Source of the DNA: Lysobacter_K koreensis
Lineage (GTDB): Bacteria; Pseudomonadota; Gammaproteobacteria; Xanthomonadales; Xanthomonadaceae
Direction of reading: 5' to 3'
Assembly: GCF_042677045.1 (NCBI RefSeq)
Contig: NZ_JBHTIH010000003.1
Span: 806,001-870,000 of the forward strand
DNA: 64,000 nt
Shown piece by piece: positions 34,724 to 44,381 of this stretch. Every line of letters starts with the position of its first letter. Position 1 is the stretch's first letter. The notes under the pieces are model-generated. The model was not told the origin of the DNA, ran no database searches, and saw nothing but the letters and a program-made list of their open reading frames with translations. A program made the translations under genes and the position numbers.

Positions 34724-36100
34724 ATGACCGCAACGATCGACACCTCGCTCCCGACCGTGAGCGCCCACATCTACCCGCGTGGCGGCCTGGACGTGCTCTC
34801 GCGCACCGAGGTGGCGCGGCTGCGCGACGCCTCCGCCGGCGGCATGCACGACCTGCTGCGCCGCTGCGCGCTGGCGGTGCTGACCAGCGGCAGCGCCTCG
34901 GACGACCCGCGCGCGGCGCAGGAGCTGTACCCGGATTTCGAGATCGAGGTGCTGCAGCAGGACCGCGGCGTGCGCATCGACTTGCGCCATGCGCCGGCGA
35001 TGGCGTTCGTCGACGGCGAGATCATCCGCGGCGTCGCCGAACTGCTGTTCGCCGTGGTCCGCGACCTGGCCTATACCGCCATCGAACTCACCGAAAGTCG
35101 CGACCTGGAGTCCAGCGACGGCATCACCGACGCGGTGTTCGGGCTGCTGCGCAACGCGCGCATCCTGCAGCCGAGCGACCCCAACCTGGTGGTGTGCTGG
35201 GGTGGCCATTCGATCAACCGCGACGAGTACATCTACACCAAGCAGGTCGGCTACGAGCTGGGGCTGCGCGGCCTGGACATCTGCACCGGCTGCGGCCCCG
35301 GCGCCATGAAGGGGCCGATGAAGGGCGCCACCATCGCCCATGCCAAGCAGCGCAAGCGCCGCATGCGCTACATCGGCATCACCGAGCCGGGCATCATCGC
35401 TGCCGAGTCGCCGAACCCGATCGTCAACCACCTGGTGATCATGCCGGACATCGAGAAGCGGCTCGAAGCGTTCGTGCGCGTCGGCCACGGCATCATCGTG
35501 TTCCCCGGTGGCGTCGGCACCGCCGAGGAGATCCTGTACCTGCTCGGCATCTTGCTGCGCGAGGAAAACGCCCACGTGCCGTTCCCGCTGATTCTGACCG
35601 GCCCGACCGCGTCGGCGCCGTACTTCGAGCAGATCGACCGCTTCCTGCGCTTGACCCTGGGCGAAGCGGCCACCTCGCGTTACGAGATCATCGTTGGCGA
35701 CTGCGCCGCGGTCGCCAAGCGCATGGCCGCCGGCGTGCGCAAGGTGCGCGAACACCGTATCGCGCAGAAGGATTCGTTCTTCTTCAACTGGTCGATGGAC
35801 ATCCCGCTGGCGTTCCAGCGCCCGTTCGTGCCCAGCCACGAGGCGATGGCCGCGCTCGACCTGCACCACGGCCGCAAGCCGCACGAACTGGCGGCGGACC
35901 TGCGCCGCGCGTTTTCCGGCATCGTCGCCGGCAACGTCAAGGAAGACGGCATGCGCCGGATCGAGCAGTTCGGCCCGTTCGAGATCCATGGCGACGCCGA
36001 CATGATGCAGTCGCTCGACGCGCTGCTGCGCGCCTTCGTCGAGCAGCGGCGGATGAAGATCTCCGGGGAGTACAAGCCCTGCTATCGCGTGGTGGCGTAG
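34724..36100 (+). CDS. ppnN: Pyrimidine/purine nucleotide 5'-monophosphate nucleosidase (PpnN/YgdH, LOG family)
   Basis: 458 residues: an N-terminal ~130-residue extension characteristic of PpnN, a central LOG/TIGR00725 Rossmann domain with CTGCGPGAMKGPMKGA and the PGGVGTAEE nucleotide-binding motif, and a C-terminal domain. It hydrolyses nucleoside monophosphates to base and ribose 5-phosphate; the E. coli enzyme is activated by (p)ppGpp. Length agrees with the family. Its own promoter should lie in the 60 bases after the upstream terminator (TAGAGT at 34680). Confidence 0.93.
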   Translation: MTATIDTSLPTVSAHIYPRGGLDVLSRTEVARLRDASAGGMHDLLRRCALAVLTSGSASDDPRAAQELYPDFEIEVLQQDRGVRIDLRHAPAMAFVDGEIIRGVAELLFAVVRDLAYTAIELTESRDLESSDGITDAVFGLLRNARILQPSDPNLVVCWGGHSINRDEYIYTKQVGYELGLRGLDICTGCGPGAMKGPMKGATIAHAKQRKRRMRYIGITEPGIIAAESPNPIVNHLVIMPDIEKRLEAFVRVGHGIIVFPGGVGTAEEILYLLGILLREENAHVPFPLILTGPTASAPYFEQIDRFLRLTLGEAATSRYEIIVGDCAAVAKRMAAGVRKVREHRIAQKDSFFFNWSMDIPLAFQRPFVPSHEAMAALDLHHGRKPHELAADLRRAFSGIVAGNVKEDGMRRIEQFGPFEIHGDADMMQSLDALLRAFVEQRRMKISGEYKPCYRVVA

Positions 36101-36209
36101 CGCGGCTCCCCGCGGGTGGGGCAGGGCGTCCGGTGCCAGGCGGGATTCTTGCCAGGTTTTGCAAGCAGGCGTGGACCTGACAACCAGGGCCGCGCCCCCG
36201 TCCCTCATG

Positions 36210-37265
36210 TCAAGTGCCGACCGGCAGCCTCACCGTAGCGATGTAGCGCCCCCCGGCCACCTGCGTCTGCACGCTACCTCGGCCGTCGGTGAGCGCTTCG
36301 ATGCGGACCTGCGAGGCATTCAAGCCAACCCGGTGTCCGGGATGGGAATGACTGCCCGGATGCGGCAGAGGGTTGGTGATGCGGACCACGACTGTGCCGG
36401 GCGTGGTCGAGACGGCGATCTCGACCTCCCCACCGGCAGGGAGCTGCTCGACGCCGTGGCGGATCGCGTTCTCGACCAACGGCTGGATCGACAACGCCGG
36501 CACGGTGACGGCCGGCATCACGCCGGGCAGTTCCCAGCGTACGGAAAGGCGATCCCCGAATCGCAGGGCCTCGATTTCGAGGTAGCGACGTGCCAAGGCC
36601 AGCTCGTCTTCCAGGGAGATCTGCCGCGGACCTGCGAGCGCAGCGCGAAACAGGTCGGCCAGGTCCAGTAACAGCCGCTCCACCTCCTCCGGCCGGCGGC
36701 GGACCAGCGCCACGCCGGTATTGAGAGTGTTGAAGAGGAAGTGCGGCCGGATGCGCGAGTGCAGCGATTCCAATTGGGCCTGCTTGGCCTGCACGGCCGC
36801 TTGCCGTGCCCGCCAATGATTCTGGAACGCGGCCAGTCCCAGCAAACCCACGGCGAGCACGATGCCGGTTAGCCGCAGGACCAAGGCCTGCCAGCCGCCG
36901 GCCGGCATCGGCCCCACATCGCGCATCAGCAGCCACGCGATCCCGGCGGTCACCCAAGTGTTGATCAGCAGGAGGCACAGCGCGACATACGCGACGCCTT
37001 GAGGGCGGATTCGCGAGAGCGGCTTGCGCAAGGCGTAAATGGCTACCAGGGTCAGCAGCATGACCCACTGGATGGCGACGGAAAGGCGGCCGAAATAGGT
37101 TAGCCGGTCACTCGAGGTTTCCGTGGCCAGCGCCAAAACCACCGCCAACCCTTCGCCCGCGACGACCATCCACAGGATCGCGTGCACGCGCCAAAGCGTG
37201 TCCAGCGGACTGTTAGTGCTTTCGTTGGCTGGCATCTTGGCCTGTCCGACCGAGGCAGCGTGCAT
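36210..37265 (-). CDS. LytS/AlgZ-type sensor histidine kinase
   Basis: 351 residues: four to five membrane helices (~30-148), a short coiled coil, a His_kinase (PF06580) domain with LHSRIRPHFLFNTLNT (phosphoacceptor His175), then an HATPase domain with IQPLVENAIRHGVE. AlgZ/FimS kinases pair with LytTR regulator AlgR, which in Pseudomonas activates fimU-pilVWXY1E transcription. This gene is divergent from just such an operon, which supports a pilus role, but no LytTR partner is in the window. No strong ribosome site at 37265; ATG 37235 is an alternative start. Confidence 0.85.
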   Translation of the reverse strand: MHAASVGQAKMPANESTNSPLDTLWRVHAILWMVVAGEGLAVVLALATETSSDRLTYFGRLSVAIQWVMLLTLVAIYALRKPLSRIRPQGVAYVALCLLLINTWVTAGIAWLLMRDVGPMPAGGWQALVLRLTGIVLAVGLLGLAAFQNHWRARQAAVQAKQAQLESLHSRIRPHFLFNTLNTGVALVRRRPEEVERLLLDLADLFRAALAGPRQISLEDELALARRYLEIEALRFGDRLSVRWELPGVMPAVTVPALSIQPLVENAIRHGVEQLPAGGEVEIAVSTTPGTVVVRITNPLPHPGSHSHPGHRVGLNASQVRIEALTDGRGSVQTQVAGGRYIATVRLPVGT

Positions 37266-37440
37266 GATGCCCGATTAAGCCTAGGACCCGGTCCAGAACC
37301 GGAATGTACGCTTGCTCGCCGCGCGCCCGACGCCAGAAACGGCGCGTCTGTCCATGGCCGATGACCGTCCGTCCACTCCGGGCTTGAACTGGATGGGGCA
37401 CCGGCTAGGCTGGAGCCTTCACCGCGGGGAGCGGCTTTCC

Positions 37441-37968
37441 ATGACGTCCAAGGGTTGTGTGACCGGGTTCACGCTGATTGAACTGATGGTCACTATTTCG
37501 GTTTTGGCGATCCTGCTGGCCATTGCCCTGCCCAGCTTCCAGGGGACGTTGCGATCCAACCGGGTAGCCACCACCACAAACGAGCTTCTGGCGGCCATCT
37601 CGCTGGCGCGTACCGAGGCCATTCGTAACACCCGAGGTGCAGCAGTTTGTCCAAGCACCGCCGGAACCGCTTGCGATGGCACCTGGAATCAAGGGTGGCT
37701 GGTGTGGTCGGACATTAATTCGGATGGGTTGATGGGAGCAGGGGAGACGCCCATAAAAGTCGGTCGCGTGGACAATCGTCTGCAGGTCGCTGCCCCGGCG
37801 GCCAACGTGCTTCGCTTCGACACTCGCGGCCGCCTTCATCCAGCACTTGGCGGTGCGCAGCAGATCGGCCTCCAGTCAGCACAATGCCCCAGCGGCGATC
37901 CCTTGGTCCGTACGCTTACGGTCACGCCGACCGGGCAGGTCAACATAGTAAAAGGCAATTGCCCATGA
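37441..37968 (+). CDS. fimT: Type IV minor pilin FimT/FimU-type
   Basis: 175 residues. The class III prepilin signal GFTLIELM (Gly, then Phe +1 and Glu +5) is followed by the hydrophobic helix VTISVLAILLAIALPSF and a GspH-type C-terminal domain with Cys pairs. PilD should cleave before Phe. It is the first gene of the minor pilin operon; minor pilins prime pilus assembly with PilY1. GGGAG precedes the ATG. Its stop overlaps pilV. Confidence 0.9.
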   Translation: MTSKGCVTGFTLIELMVTISVLAILLAIALPSFQGTLRSNRVATTTNELLAAISLARTEAIRNTRGAAVCPSTAGTACDGTWNQGWLVWSDINSDGLMGAGETPIKVGRVDNRLQVAAPAANVLRFDTRGRLHPALGGAQQIGLQSAQCPSGDPLVRTLTVTPTGQVNIVKGNCP

Positions 37969-38429
37969 GCATCCGGCGCATTCCCAGTACCCGCTCCCCC
38001 GTAGCCGGCTTCACTCTGATCGAGGTGCTGATCGCAATCCTGGTCATGGCTGTCGGCTTGCTGGGATTCGCGATGATGCAGACCATGAGTCTGCGGTTCG
38101 CGCAGGCCGCCAATCAGCGCACGCAGGCGACCAATCTTGCCTATGACTTGCTGGACCAGATGCGTGCCAACAGACTTGTGGCAGCGCAGTACCAAGGGGC
38201 TACCTTCGCGCCCGGTGCGGTGAATGGGTGCGCGGCGCGTCCCGTGGGCGCGATGACCGTGGCGGCAAGCATCCGCCGCTGGCAGTGCCAGGTGGTCACC
38301 GTCCTGGGTCCGGATGCCCAGTCCACCGTCACCGTCGTCAATGGCCTCGTCACCGTGCGCATCAACTGGGGCGAGGAGCGCTGGAACGGGGGACAAGGTC
38401 CCGACTTTGCCGTGGAGAGCCGACTGTGA
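37965..38429 (+). CDS. pilV: Type IV pilus minor pilin PilV
   Basis: 154 residues with prepilin motif GFTLIEVL and a long hydrophobic helix (IAILVMAVGLLGFAMMQTMSL), matching PilV (QANQRTQATNLAYDLLDQMRANR region). It overlaps fimT by 4 bases (ATGA) and abuts pilW (TGATG). Confidence 0.9.
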   Translation: MSIRRIPSTRSPVAGFTLIEVLIAILVMAVGLLGFAMMQTMSLRFAQAANQRTQATNLAYDLLDQMRANRLVAAQYQGATFAPGAVNGCAARPVGAMTVAASIRRWQCQVVTVLGPDAQSTVTVVNGLVTVRINWGEERWNGGQGPDFAVESRL

Positions 38430-39568
38430 TGAGCTTGAATCGTCGCCGCGCAGCTGGCGTATCGCTAATCGAGTTAATGGTCGCGCTGCTGATCGGCACC
38501 ATTCTCATGCTGGGCCTCATCGAGGTGTTTGCGGGCTCGCGCGCGGCGTACCAGACTTCCGAAGGCTTGGCGCGCGTGCAGGAGAATAGCCGGTTCGCGC
38601 TCGACTACCTGCAACGCGACATCCGCATGATTGGTCACTACGGGTGTGCCAACGATCAGTCCCACAAACAGCAAGTCGGCGCTTTGGTATCCACCACCGG
38701 TGCCGCGGCCGGCGGTGCGTTGGACTTCAATCTGTCGGTGCAAGGATTCGAGGCCAATGGCACCACGCCCGGGGATACCCTGGTGCTGTCTTCTCCGACG
38801 GCTGGCTGGACACCGGGTTTGCCCGCACACATCAGTGCGCTGGGTCCGCTTCCCGGCAGCGACGTCATCATGCTGCGCTTCCTCCGTGGCAACGGTGCCG
38901 CCGTCACCAACATCGCCATCGCCGGCAGCACCACCACATTCACGGTGGGTGCCGCGAACTGGGGCAACCTGACCCAGGATGGTGTGGCAACACCGGACCT
39001 GTTTGCCGTATCGGATTGCAGCTATGTCAACATTTTTCCCGGGACAGGCAACAGCGCAGCGGGGACCGCCACCGCGGCTGTGGCGATAGAGCGCTATACG
39101 CCGCAGCCAACCGGCCAGGCTGCCCTGTATCGCGCCGAAGCGGTGGCTTATTACGTCGCCAATGGCGCCAGCGGCCGACCCGCGTTGTGGCGTGCCCGCT
39201 GGAATAGCGCAGGGGTCGCCCAGCCCGAGGAGCTGGTCGACGGCATCGAGAACCTGCAGCTTATTTTCGGTCAGGATCAATCTGCCGACGTCAACAGCCC
39301 CACTGGCTTCATGGGCACCCAGAACACCGCCGGTGACGCGGCGCTGGGCGTTGCGACCGATGTCGCAGGTGAACAGCGCTGGCGCCGGGTGGGCCTCGTG
39401 CAGGTCGGCCTGTTGGCCAGCAGCGCTAACCCTTCGGCGGCCCAAGCCCCTGCCGCGGCCTCGCGGCCCAGTGCGCTGGGCGTGACTTACTCCGCTCCAG
39501 CGGACGGCCGCTTCCGCACCGCCTACGAATCCACGATTGCACTGCGCAATCGCCTCTATGGCAACTGA
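38429..39568 (+). CDS. pilW: Type IV pilus minor pilin PilW
   Basis: 379 residues. The prepilin motif is GVSLIELM, with helix VALLIGTILMLGLIEVF, then SRAAYQTSEGLARVQENSRFALDYLQRDIRMIG, the conserved PilW stretch. A large variable beta-rich C-terminal part follows. ATG 38429 shares the last base of the pilV stop; GTG 38426 is an alternative. Confidence 0.9.
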   Translation: MSLNRRRAAGVSLIELMVALLIGTILMLGLIEVFAGSRAAYQTSEGLARVQENSRFALDYLQRDIRMIGHYGCANDQSHKQQVGALVSTTGAAAGGALDFNLSVQGFEANGTTPGDTLVLSSPTAGWTPGLPAHISALGPLPGSDVIMLRFLRGNGAAVTNIAIAGSTTTFTVGAANWGNLTQDGVATPDLFAVSDCSYVNIFPGTGNSAAGTATAAVAIERYTPQPTGQAALYRAEAVAYYVANGASGRPALWRARWNSAGVAQPEELVDGIENLQLIFGQDQSADVNSPTGFMGTQNTAGDAALGVATDVAGEQRWRRVGLVQVGLLASSANPSAAQAPAAASRPSALGVTYSAPADGRFRTAYESTIALRNRLYGN

Positions 39569-39580
39569 CGCGAGCCGACC

Positions 39581-40087
39581 ATGACACGACGCACGCTCCC
39601 CCAGTTCGATTCCCGTCGCGGCCAACGCGGCGCGGTGCTGTATGTCGCCCTGATCATGCTGCTCCTGCTGGCCATGATCGGGATCGTTGGCATGCAGGTC
39701 ACCGGCATGCAGGAACGCATGTCGTCCAACTACCGCAGCGCCAATCTCGCCTTCCAGAATGCCGAAGGCGATGCCCGCCGTGTGGAGTGCTTCATCGAGG
39801 CGACCGTCAACCGCACCGCGACGGCCTGTCCCGCGGTGACGATCGATACCTGCAGCGAGGCGTTCGATGCCTCGGCTTGGGCGCAAACCCATGCCTTCGC
39901 CACGCCTGCGGCCGACCGGGTCAGTGTCCGCGCGATCGGTCCGTGCATTTCGGGCAATACCAGCCTGGGCATGGGCGGTGAGCTCGACGAGGATCCCAAC
40001 CCGATCTACCAGATCACCGTGTATGCCACCGACCTGCCGGTCGCTTCAGGCGCCGACGCGGCCATCGACACCATTTTCCGACCCTGA
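39581..40087 (+). CDS. pilX: Type IV pilus assembly protein PilX
   Basis: 168 residues with the PilX_N pattern RGAVLYVALIMLLLLAMIGIVGMQVTGMQERMSSNYR. The prepilin site is degenerate (RGAVLYVAL), as is usual for PilX. The following domain has paired Cys. It starts 12 bases after pilW and 10 bases before pilY1. Confidence 0.88.
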   Translation: MTRRTLPQFDSRRGQRGAVLYVALIMLLLLAMIGIVGMQVTGMQERMSSNYRSANLAFQNAEGDARRVECFIEATVNRTATACPAVTIDTCSEAFDASAWAQTHAFATPAADRVSVRAIGPCISGNTSLGMGGELDEDPNPIYQITVYATDLPVASGADAAIDTIFRP

Positions 40088-40097
40088 GACGCCTGCC

Positions 40098-43000
40098 ATG
40101 ACCTTCCTTCGCAAGGCACTGATTTCTACCGCCGGGCTGGCCGTCCTGGGCAGCATGGGCTACCTCGTCTACGGCGCCTTCGCAGTGCAAGGGCAGGGCA
40201 CGCTGGCACAGGCGCCGCTGAATATTCAGTCGACCGTCCCGCCGGCCTTCATCATGGGGGTCGACAACTCCGGGTCGATGAGCAGTGACGAGACGTTGTT
40301 CCGGACCGGGCAAGGCATCGGCTATTTTCGGACCTCGAACTACAGTTTTTTCGATAGTGCGGGGGTTGCCTGGGAATCGGGTGGCACATCGTTCGCGAAA
40401 GTTGTTACTTCGCACGATGGTGAGCGCGCCGACCTCTTTGGTGCCGCCCGCGCACCCGAGTACAACCGCGCCTATTTCAACCCAGCGGTGACTTACACGC
40501 CATGGCGCCAGGCGGATGGCACGTTCGAGCCGGATTCCGACTACACCGATGCGCCCGAGGATCCGCGCGCCGCTTACAACGATGGCAATATCGATTTCAG
40601 CGCGGTTCAGACCAGCACTTACAATTTCCAGGCAGGCATGCGCCTGCATGCGGGAACGCGCTACTACAACGGCAACGCTTGCAACAACTCGCCCACGCCG
40701 GGCAGCGGACTGCCGACCAACGCTTGGCAGACGTTGAGCGCGGATATCGTCTTTGCAGGAAGCTGTTCGACGCAGTTCGAGTACATCCGCGGCGTGGTCT
40801 ACCTCAGCGAAACGGCACCGGCTCCCATCGGCTTCGATTTGAGCAAGCGCGAGTTGATCGAAGGCGCCGGCCCCGCCGGTGCCAACCTGTACAAGTACGA
40901 GTACAAACTGGGCAACTTCACGACCGGCGGGGCGGCCGCGCTTACCAACTTCGCCAACTGGTACACGTACTACGGCAATCGCAACCGCGCGATGATCGCC
41001 GCGATGACCGAATCCATGGCCGACGTCACCAACATGCGCGTCGGCTATTTCCAGATCAATCCGCCGCTGCCGGCGACCAATGTACAGATGTACGACATCG
41101 AGGTTCCCACCGACAAGCAGTCCCTATACGCCCTGATGCGTAACCTGAACTCGAGTGGCAACACGCCCACCCGTCGCGCGGTCGACTACATGGCGCGCCA
41201 GTTCAGGCGCACGGACACGGGTGCGCCGATTCAGCTGGTCTGCCAGAAGAACGCCGGCATGCTATTCACCGACGGCTACACCAATGACAACAACGTAGGA
41301 CTTACGAACGTCGGCGACACCGACGGCGCGTTGGCGGCGCCGTTTGGCGGTGGCGTGGCGTCGAGCAACACGATCGCCGATCTGGCGATGGACGCATACC
41401 TGAACAACCTGCGTCCGGACCTTGCCGCAGGCAAGGTGCCGGTGCCGGGCGGCTGCAGCGCGGGTACGCCGGATCCAAGCCTGGATTGCCAGAAGAACCT
41501 GCACATGAACTTCTACGGCATCACCCTGGGCGCGCGCGGTGCGATCTACGACGTCAACGCTGCCGCCACGGCAAACCCGTACACCACGCCGCCAAGCTGG
41601 GGTGCGACTGGCACGATGAGCCTTCAGCCGGAGAATGTCGACGACATCTGGCACGCCGCCATCAATACCCGCGGTGAGTTCATCAATGCGAAGTCGCCGA
41701 CGGATATCTCACAAGCCATGCGCCGAATCCTGGCGTCCGTCGGTGCCGGCACCACGCCGTCGGGTAGCATCGGGCTGACCGGCTCGCGCGTCGGTACCGG
41801 CTCGGTAAGCGTGGTTCCCTCGTATACAGCAGCCAACAATGGCACCGACTGGTTCAGCACCCTGACCGCACAGACCGTGACCTCGGACCCAATCACGGGC
41901 GCCGTCTCCTACAGCTCTATCTGGGAAGCCTCCTCGCAGCTGCCAGCCGCGGGGTCGCGCAATATTTTGGTCGGCAAGACCACTGGCAGCGTAGTGCCCT
42001 CGGTGTCTACCTTCGACAGCACCAACGTGAGCCTCGATGAACTTTGCGACGGTGCGCTTTCCCGGTGCGTCGGTAGCGGAATCGGCAGGACTGCGATCGA
42101 CGCCGGGCTGGGCATCAACCTTGCCGAGGCTGTCGCTTATCTGCGCGGCGATCAGACGCTGGAAACTTCCGCAACCAAGCCGTTGCGCCAACGGACCACG
42201 CTGCTCGGCGACATCGTCAACTCCAACGTGGTGGTTTCGTCGCCGCTTAACGATTACGGATACAAATCTTTGCGCGGCGCCACAGCAGGCACTTTCAATC
42301 CCTTCAATTACGACGCTTACCTGGCAACGAAGAAGACGCGCACCCCGATGGTGTATGTCGGCGCCAACGACGGCATGCTGCATGCCTTCGATGGTGTCAC
42401 CGGGATCGAGAAATTCGCCTACATACCGGCCACGTCGCTGGGACACATGGGCAATCTGCTGTTTCCCTACAAAGCCAGCGACAAAGACGACCAGCTGTTC
42501 GATCATCGATACTTCGTTGACGGGCCGGTAACTGTCTCCGATGCGTACTACACCGGCTCCTGGAAGACGGTTTTGGTGGGTACAACCGGCGCTGGTGGTC
42601 GGGGCGTGTTCGCGCTAAATGTGTCTACTCCGGGATCGTTTGGCGCCAGCAACGTACTGTGGGACATCAATGACGGCGCGTCCGACGCGAACATCAAAAA
42701 CAATATTGGCCATGTGCTAGGCAAGCCAGTTGTCGTGCCGGTCAAGATCGGCACGGTCGTGAAGTGGAAGGCGATCTTTGGAAACGGCTATAACAGCATT
42801 AACAACAAGGCTGTACTTTTCGTAGTCGATATCGACAGTGGTGCCGTCACCACTATCCAAGCCAGCGAAGCTTCGCAGCCTGGAGCGAATGGCTTGGGCA
42901 ACGTCATTGTTCTCGATCGCTACGACGGCAGCACGGCCGTGGCGGCGAGGGACGGTTATGGGGACACGGTCTACGCCGGAGATCAGAACGGTGCCGTCTG

Positions 43001-43769
43001 GAAGTTCGATCTGCGTTCTGCCTCGCCATCGGCACTGACTTCGCCGTTTTTCGTGGCGACCGATCCCAGTGGCAACCGACAGTCCATCATTGGTGGCTTC
43101 GAGGCGGCTGCCGGTCCGGCGGGAGGGGTGATGCTGTACTTCGGTACGGGCAGCTTCTCCTTTATCAACGACCCCACCGACAAGCAAGTGCAAACGCTGT
43201 ACGCCGTGCTGGATAGGGGGGCGACGGTCAGCCGCAGCCAACTCCATCAGCAAACCGTTGTCAGCGACGTAGCCGGCGTGCGCCAGACCAGCATGACGGC
43301 GCCGCCCGTAGGCAAACTTGGCTGGCACATTGACTTGGTCGTTGGCGGCGTTGCCAGCGGCGAGCGGTTTGTGGGCACCCCGCGGATCGAGAGCGGAGTG
43401 GTCTTCTTTCCAACGTTCGACCCCAACAGCACAGATAGCTGCGTGACCGGTGGCACCAACCGTCTCTACGGGCTTGGCGCCCTAAATGGCGCGGCGGGCC
43501 TTTCGGCGGTACGCATTGGGTCGCCGACAGGCACCTCTCCCGGTGCCGGTACTGGCGCGGTGCCGCTGAGCACCAGTGGTTCGTCCCCGGTCAAGGAGGT
43601 TGCTGTCCTGACTTCCCCGCGCCTGAGCCCGCTGGCCAGCACGGCGACCGCAGCGGAGGTCGCTGCTGCCTTGGCCGCGCGCTGCTCAATGGTGATACAA
43701 GTCGCCGGGGCACCTCCGCTCTACATGCCCAGGCCCTGTGGCCGCCAATCCTGGCGACAGGTGCGATGA
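40098..43769 (+). CDS. pilY1: PilY1-type pilus tip adhesin/assembly factor
   Basis: 1223 residues. An N-terminal signal/anchor is followed by a vWA-like domain whose MIDAS-type DNSGSMSSDE lies at about residues 55-64. The C-terminal PilY beta-propeller starts at ~740, with YVGANDGMLHAFDG, and contains the Ca-binding-type stretch DGYGDTVYAGDQNGAVWKFDL. PilY1 sits at the pilus tip, promotes extension and may sense surfaces. Codon use and GC are visibly less biased than in flanking housekeeping genes, common for variable surface loci. The stop overlaps pilE. Confidence 0.93.
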   Translation: MTFLRKALISTAGLAVLGSMGYLVYGAFAVQGQGTLAQAPLNIQSTVPPAFIMGVDNSGSMSSDETLFRTGQGIGYFRTSNYSFFDSAGVAWESGGTSFAKVVTSHDGERADLFGAARAPEYNRAYFNPAVTYTPWRQADGTFEPDSDYTDAPEDPRAAYNDGNIDFSAVQTSTYNFQAGMRLHAGTRYYNGNACNNSPTPGSGLPTNAWQTLSADIVFAGSCSTQFEYIRGVVYLSETAPAPIGFDLSKRELIEGAGPAGANLYKYEYKLGNFTTGGAAALTNFANWYTYYGNRNRAMIAAMTESMADVTNMRVGYFQINPPLPATNVQMYDIEVPTDKQSLYALMRNLNSSGNTPTRRAVDYMARQFRRTDTGAPIQLVCQKNAGMLFTDGYTNDNNVGLTNVGDTDGALAAPFGGGVASSNTIADLAMDAYLNNLRPDLAAGKVPVPGGCSAGTPDPSLDCQKNLHMNFYGITLGARGAIYDVNAAATANPYTTPPSWGATGTMSLQPENVDDIWHAAINTRGEFINAKSPTDISQAMRRILASVGAGTTPSGSIGLTGSRVGTGSVSVVPSYTAANNGTDWFSTLTAQTVTSDPITGAVSYSSIWEASSQLPAAGSRNILVGKTTGSVVPSVSTFDSTNVSLDELCDGALSRCVGSGIGRTAIDAGLGINLAEAVAYLRGDQTLETSATKPLRQRTTLLGDIVNSNVVVSSPLNDYGYKSLRGATAGTFNPFNYDAYLATKKTRTPMVYVGANDGMLHAFDGVTGIEKFAYIPATSLGHMGNLLFPYKASDKDDQLFDHRYFVDGPVTVSDAYYTGSWKTVLVGTTGAGGRGVFALNVSTPGSFGASNVLWDINDGASDANIKNNIGHVLGKPVVVPVKIGTVVKWKAIFGNGYNSINNKAVLFVVDIDSGAVTTIQASEASQPGANGLGNVIVLDRYDGSTAVAARDGYGDTVYAGDQNGAVWKFDLRSASPSALTSPFFVATDPSGNRQSIIGGFEAAAGPAGGVMLYFGTGSFSFINDPTDKQVQTLYAVLDRGATVSRSQLHQQTVVSDVAGVRQTSMTAPPVGKLGWHIDLVVGGVASGERFVGTPRIESGVVFFPTFDPNSTDSCVTGGTNRLYGLGALNGAAGLSAVRIGSPTGTSPGAGTGAVPLSTSGSSPVKEVAVLTSPRLSPLASTATAAEVAAALAARCSMVIQVAGAPPLYMPRPCGRQSWRQVR

Positions 43770-44194
43770 CAATGAAGGGGATGCAAATGATGCCTACGAC
43801 TGGTGTCGATCGCGCGCAGCGTGGCTTCACACTGATTGAGTTGATGATCGTGGTAGCGGTGGTCGCGATCCTGGCATCGATTGCCCTGCCGGCTTACAAC
43901 GACTCGGTTCGCAAATCGCGGCGCGGGCAAGCCAAAGCCGATCTGGTCGAGTACGCGCAGCTTGCCGAGCGCTGGTTTACGGTCAATAACACCTATGCAA
44001 CCTTCGTTCTGCCAACCAACCAATCGCCGCGAGAGGCGGGCTCGGCGGCCCGATACACGCTAAATCTCGTGAGCGCGGCGACCACCTTCACCATTACTGC
44101 GGTGCCACAGGGGGGTCAAGCAGCGGATAGCTGTGGCACCCTGACCATGAATCAGGCGGGCGCGAAGACGCCGGCCACTCAAGAATGCTGGTAG
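43766..44194 (+). CDS. pilE: Type IV pilin PilE
   Basis: 142 residues with a short leader and the prepilin motif RGFTLIELM, helix IVVAVVAILASIALPAYNDSVRKSRR, then a small C-terminal domain closed by a Cys pair (DSCGTL...QECW). It resembles the minor PilE at the end of fimT-pilVWXY1E operons. The ATG overlaps the pilY1 stop (ATGA); later ATGs (43772, 43787) are possible. It is followed by a strong terminator. Confidence 0.9.
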   Translation: MTMKGMQMMPTTGVDRAQRGFTLIELMIVVAVVAILASIALPAYNDSVRKSRRGQAKADLVEYAQLAERWFTVNNTYATFVLPTNQSPREAGSAARYTLNLVSAATTFTITAVPQGGQAADSCGTLTMNQAGAKTPATQECW

Positions 44195-44212
44195 ACCACG
44201 GTCTGAACACGT

Positions 44213-44247
44213 AAAAAAAAGCCGCCATGACTGGCGGCTTTTTTCTT
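44213..44247 (+). terminator. Bidirectional intrinsic terminator after pilE
   Basis: GCCGCCA/TGGCGGC with a TGAC loop is preceded by A8 and followed by TTTTTTCTTT. It can end the pilin operon on the plus strand and tRNA-Asn on the minus strand. Confidence 0.92.
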
Positions 44248-44255
44248 TACTGATT

Positions 44256-44332
44256 TGGCGCCCGAAGTTGGACTCGAACCAACGACCCCCTGATTAACAG
44301 TCAAGTGCTCTAACCGGCTGAGCTATTCGGGC
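44256..44332 (-). tRNA. tRNA-Asn (GTT)
   Basis: A 77-base cloverleaf read on the minus strand: acceptor GCCCGAA/TTCGGGC, discriminator G, encoded CCA, anticodon loop CTGTTAA giving GTT, T-loop GGTTCGAGTCC. A good promoter is located just upstream. Confidence 0.97.
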
Positions 44333-44342
44333 GGGGATGCGC

Positions 44343-44370
44343 ATTGTAATGCCCCAGTCGCGAGGGTCAA
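44343..44370 (-). promoter_or_regulatory. Promoter of tRNA-Asn
   Basis: On the minus strand TTGACC and TACAAT are 16 bases apart, and the -10 ends 10 bases before the tRNA, a normal distance for a very short 5' leader. Confidence 0.7.
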
Positions 44371-44381
44371 GCGGGAATCCC

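Noticed and set aside
44256..44332. tRNA-Asn as integration site for the pilin region
   Set aside because: The tRNA is intact, with no second copy of its 3' end and no recombinase; atypical composition alone is not enough.
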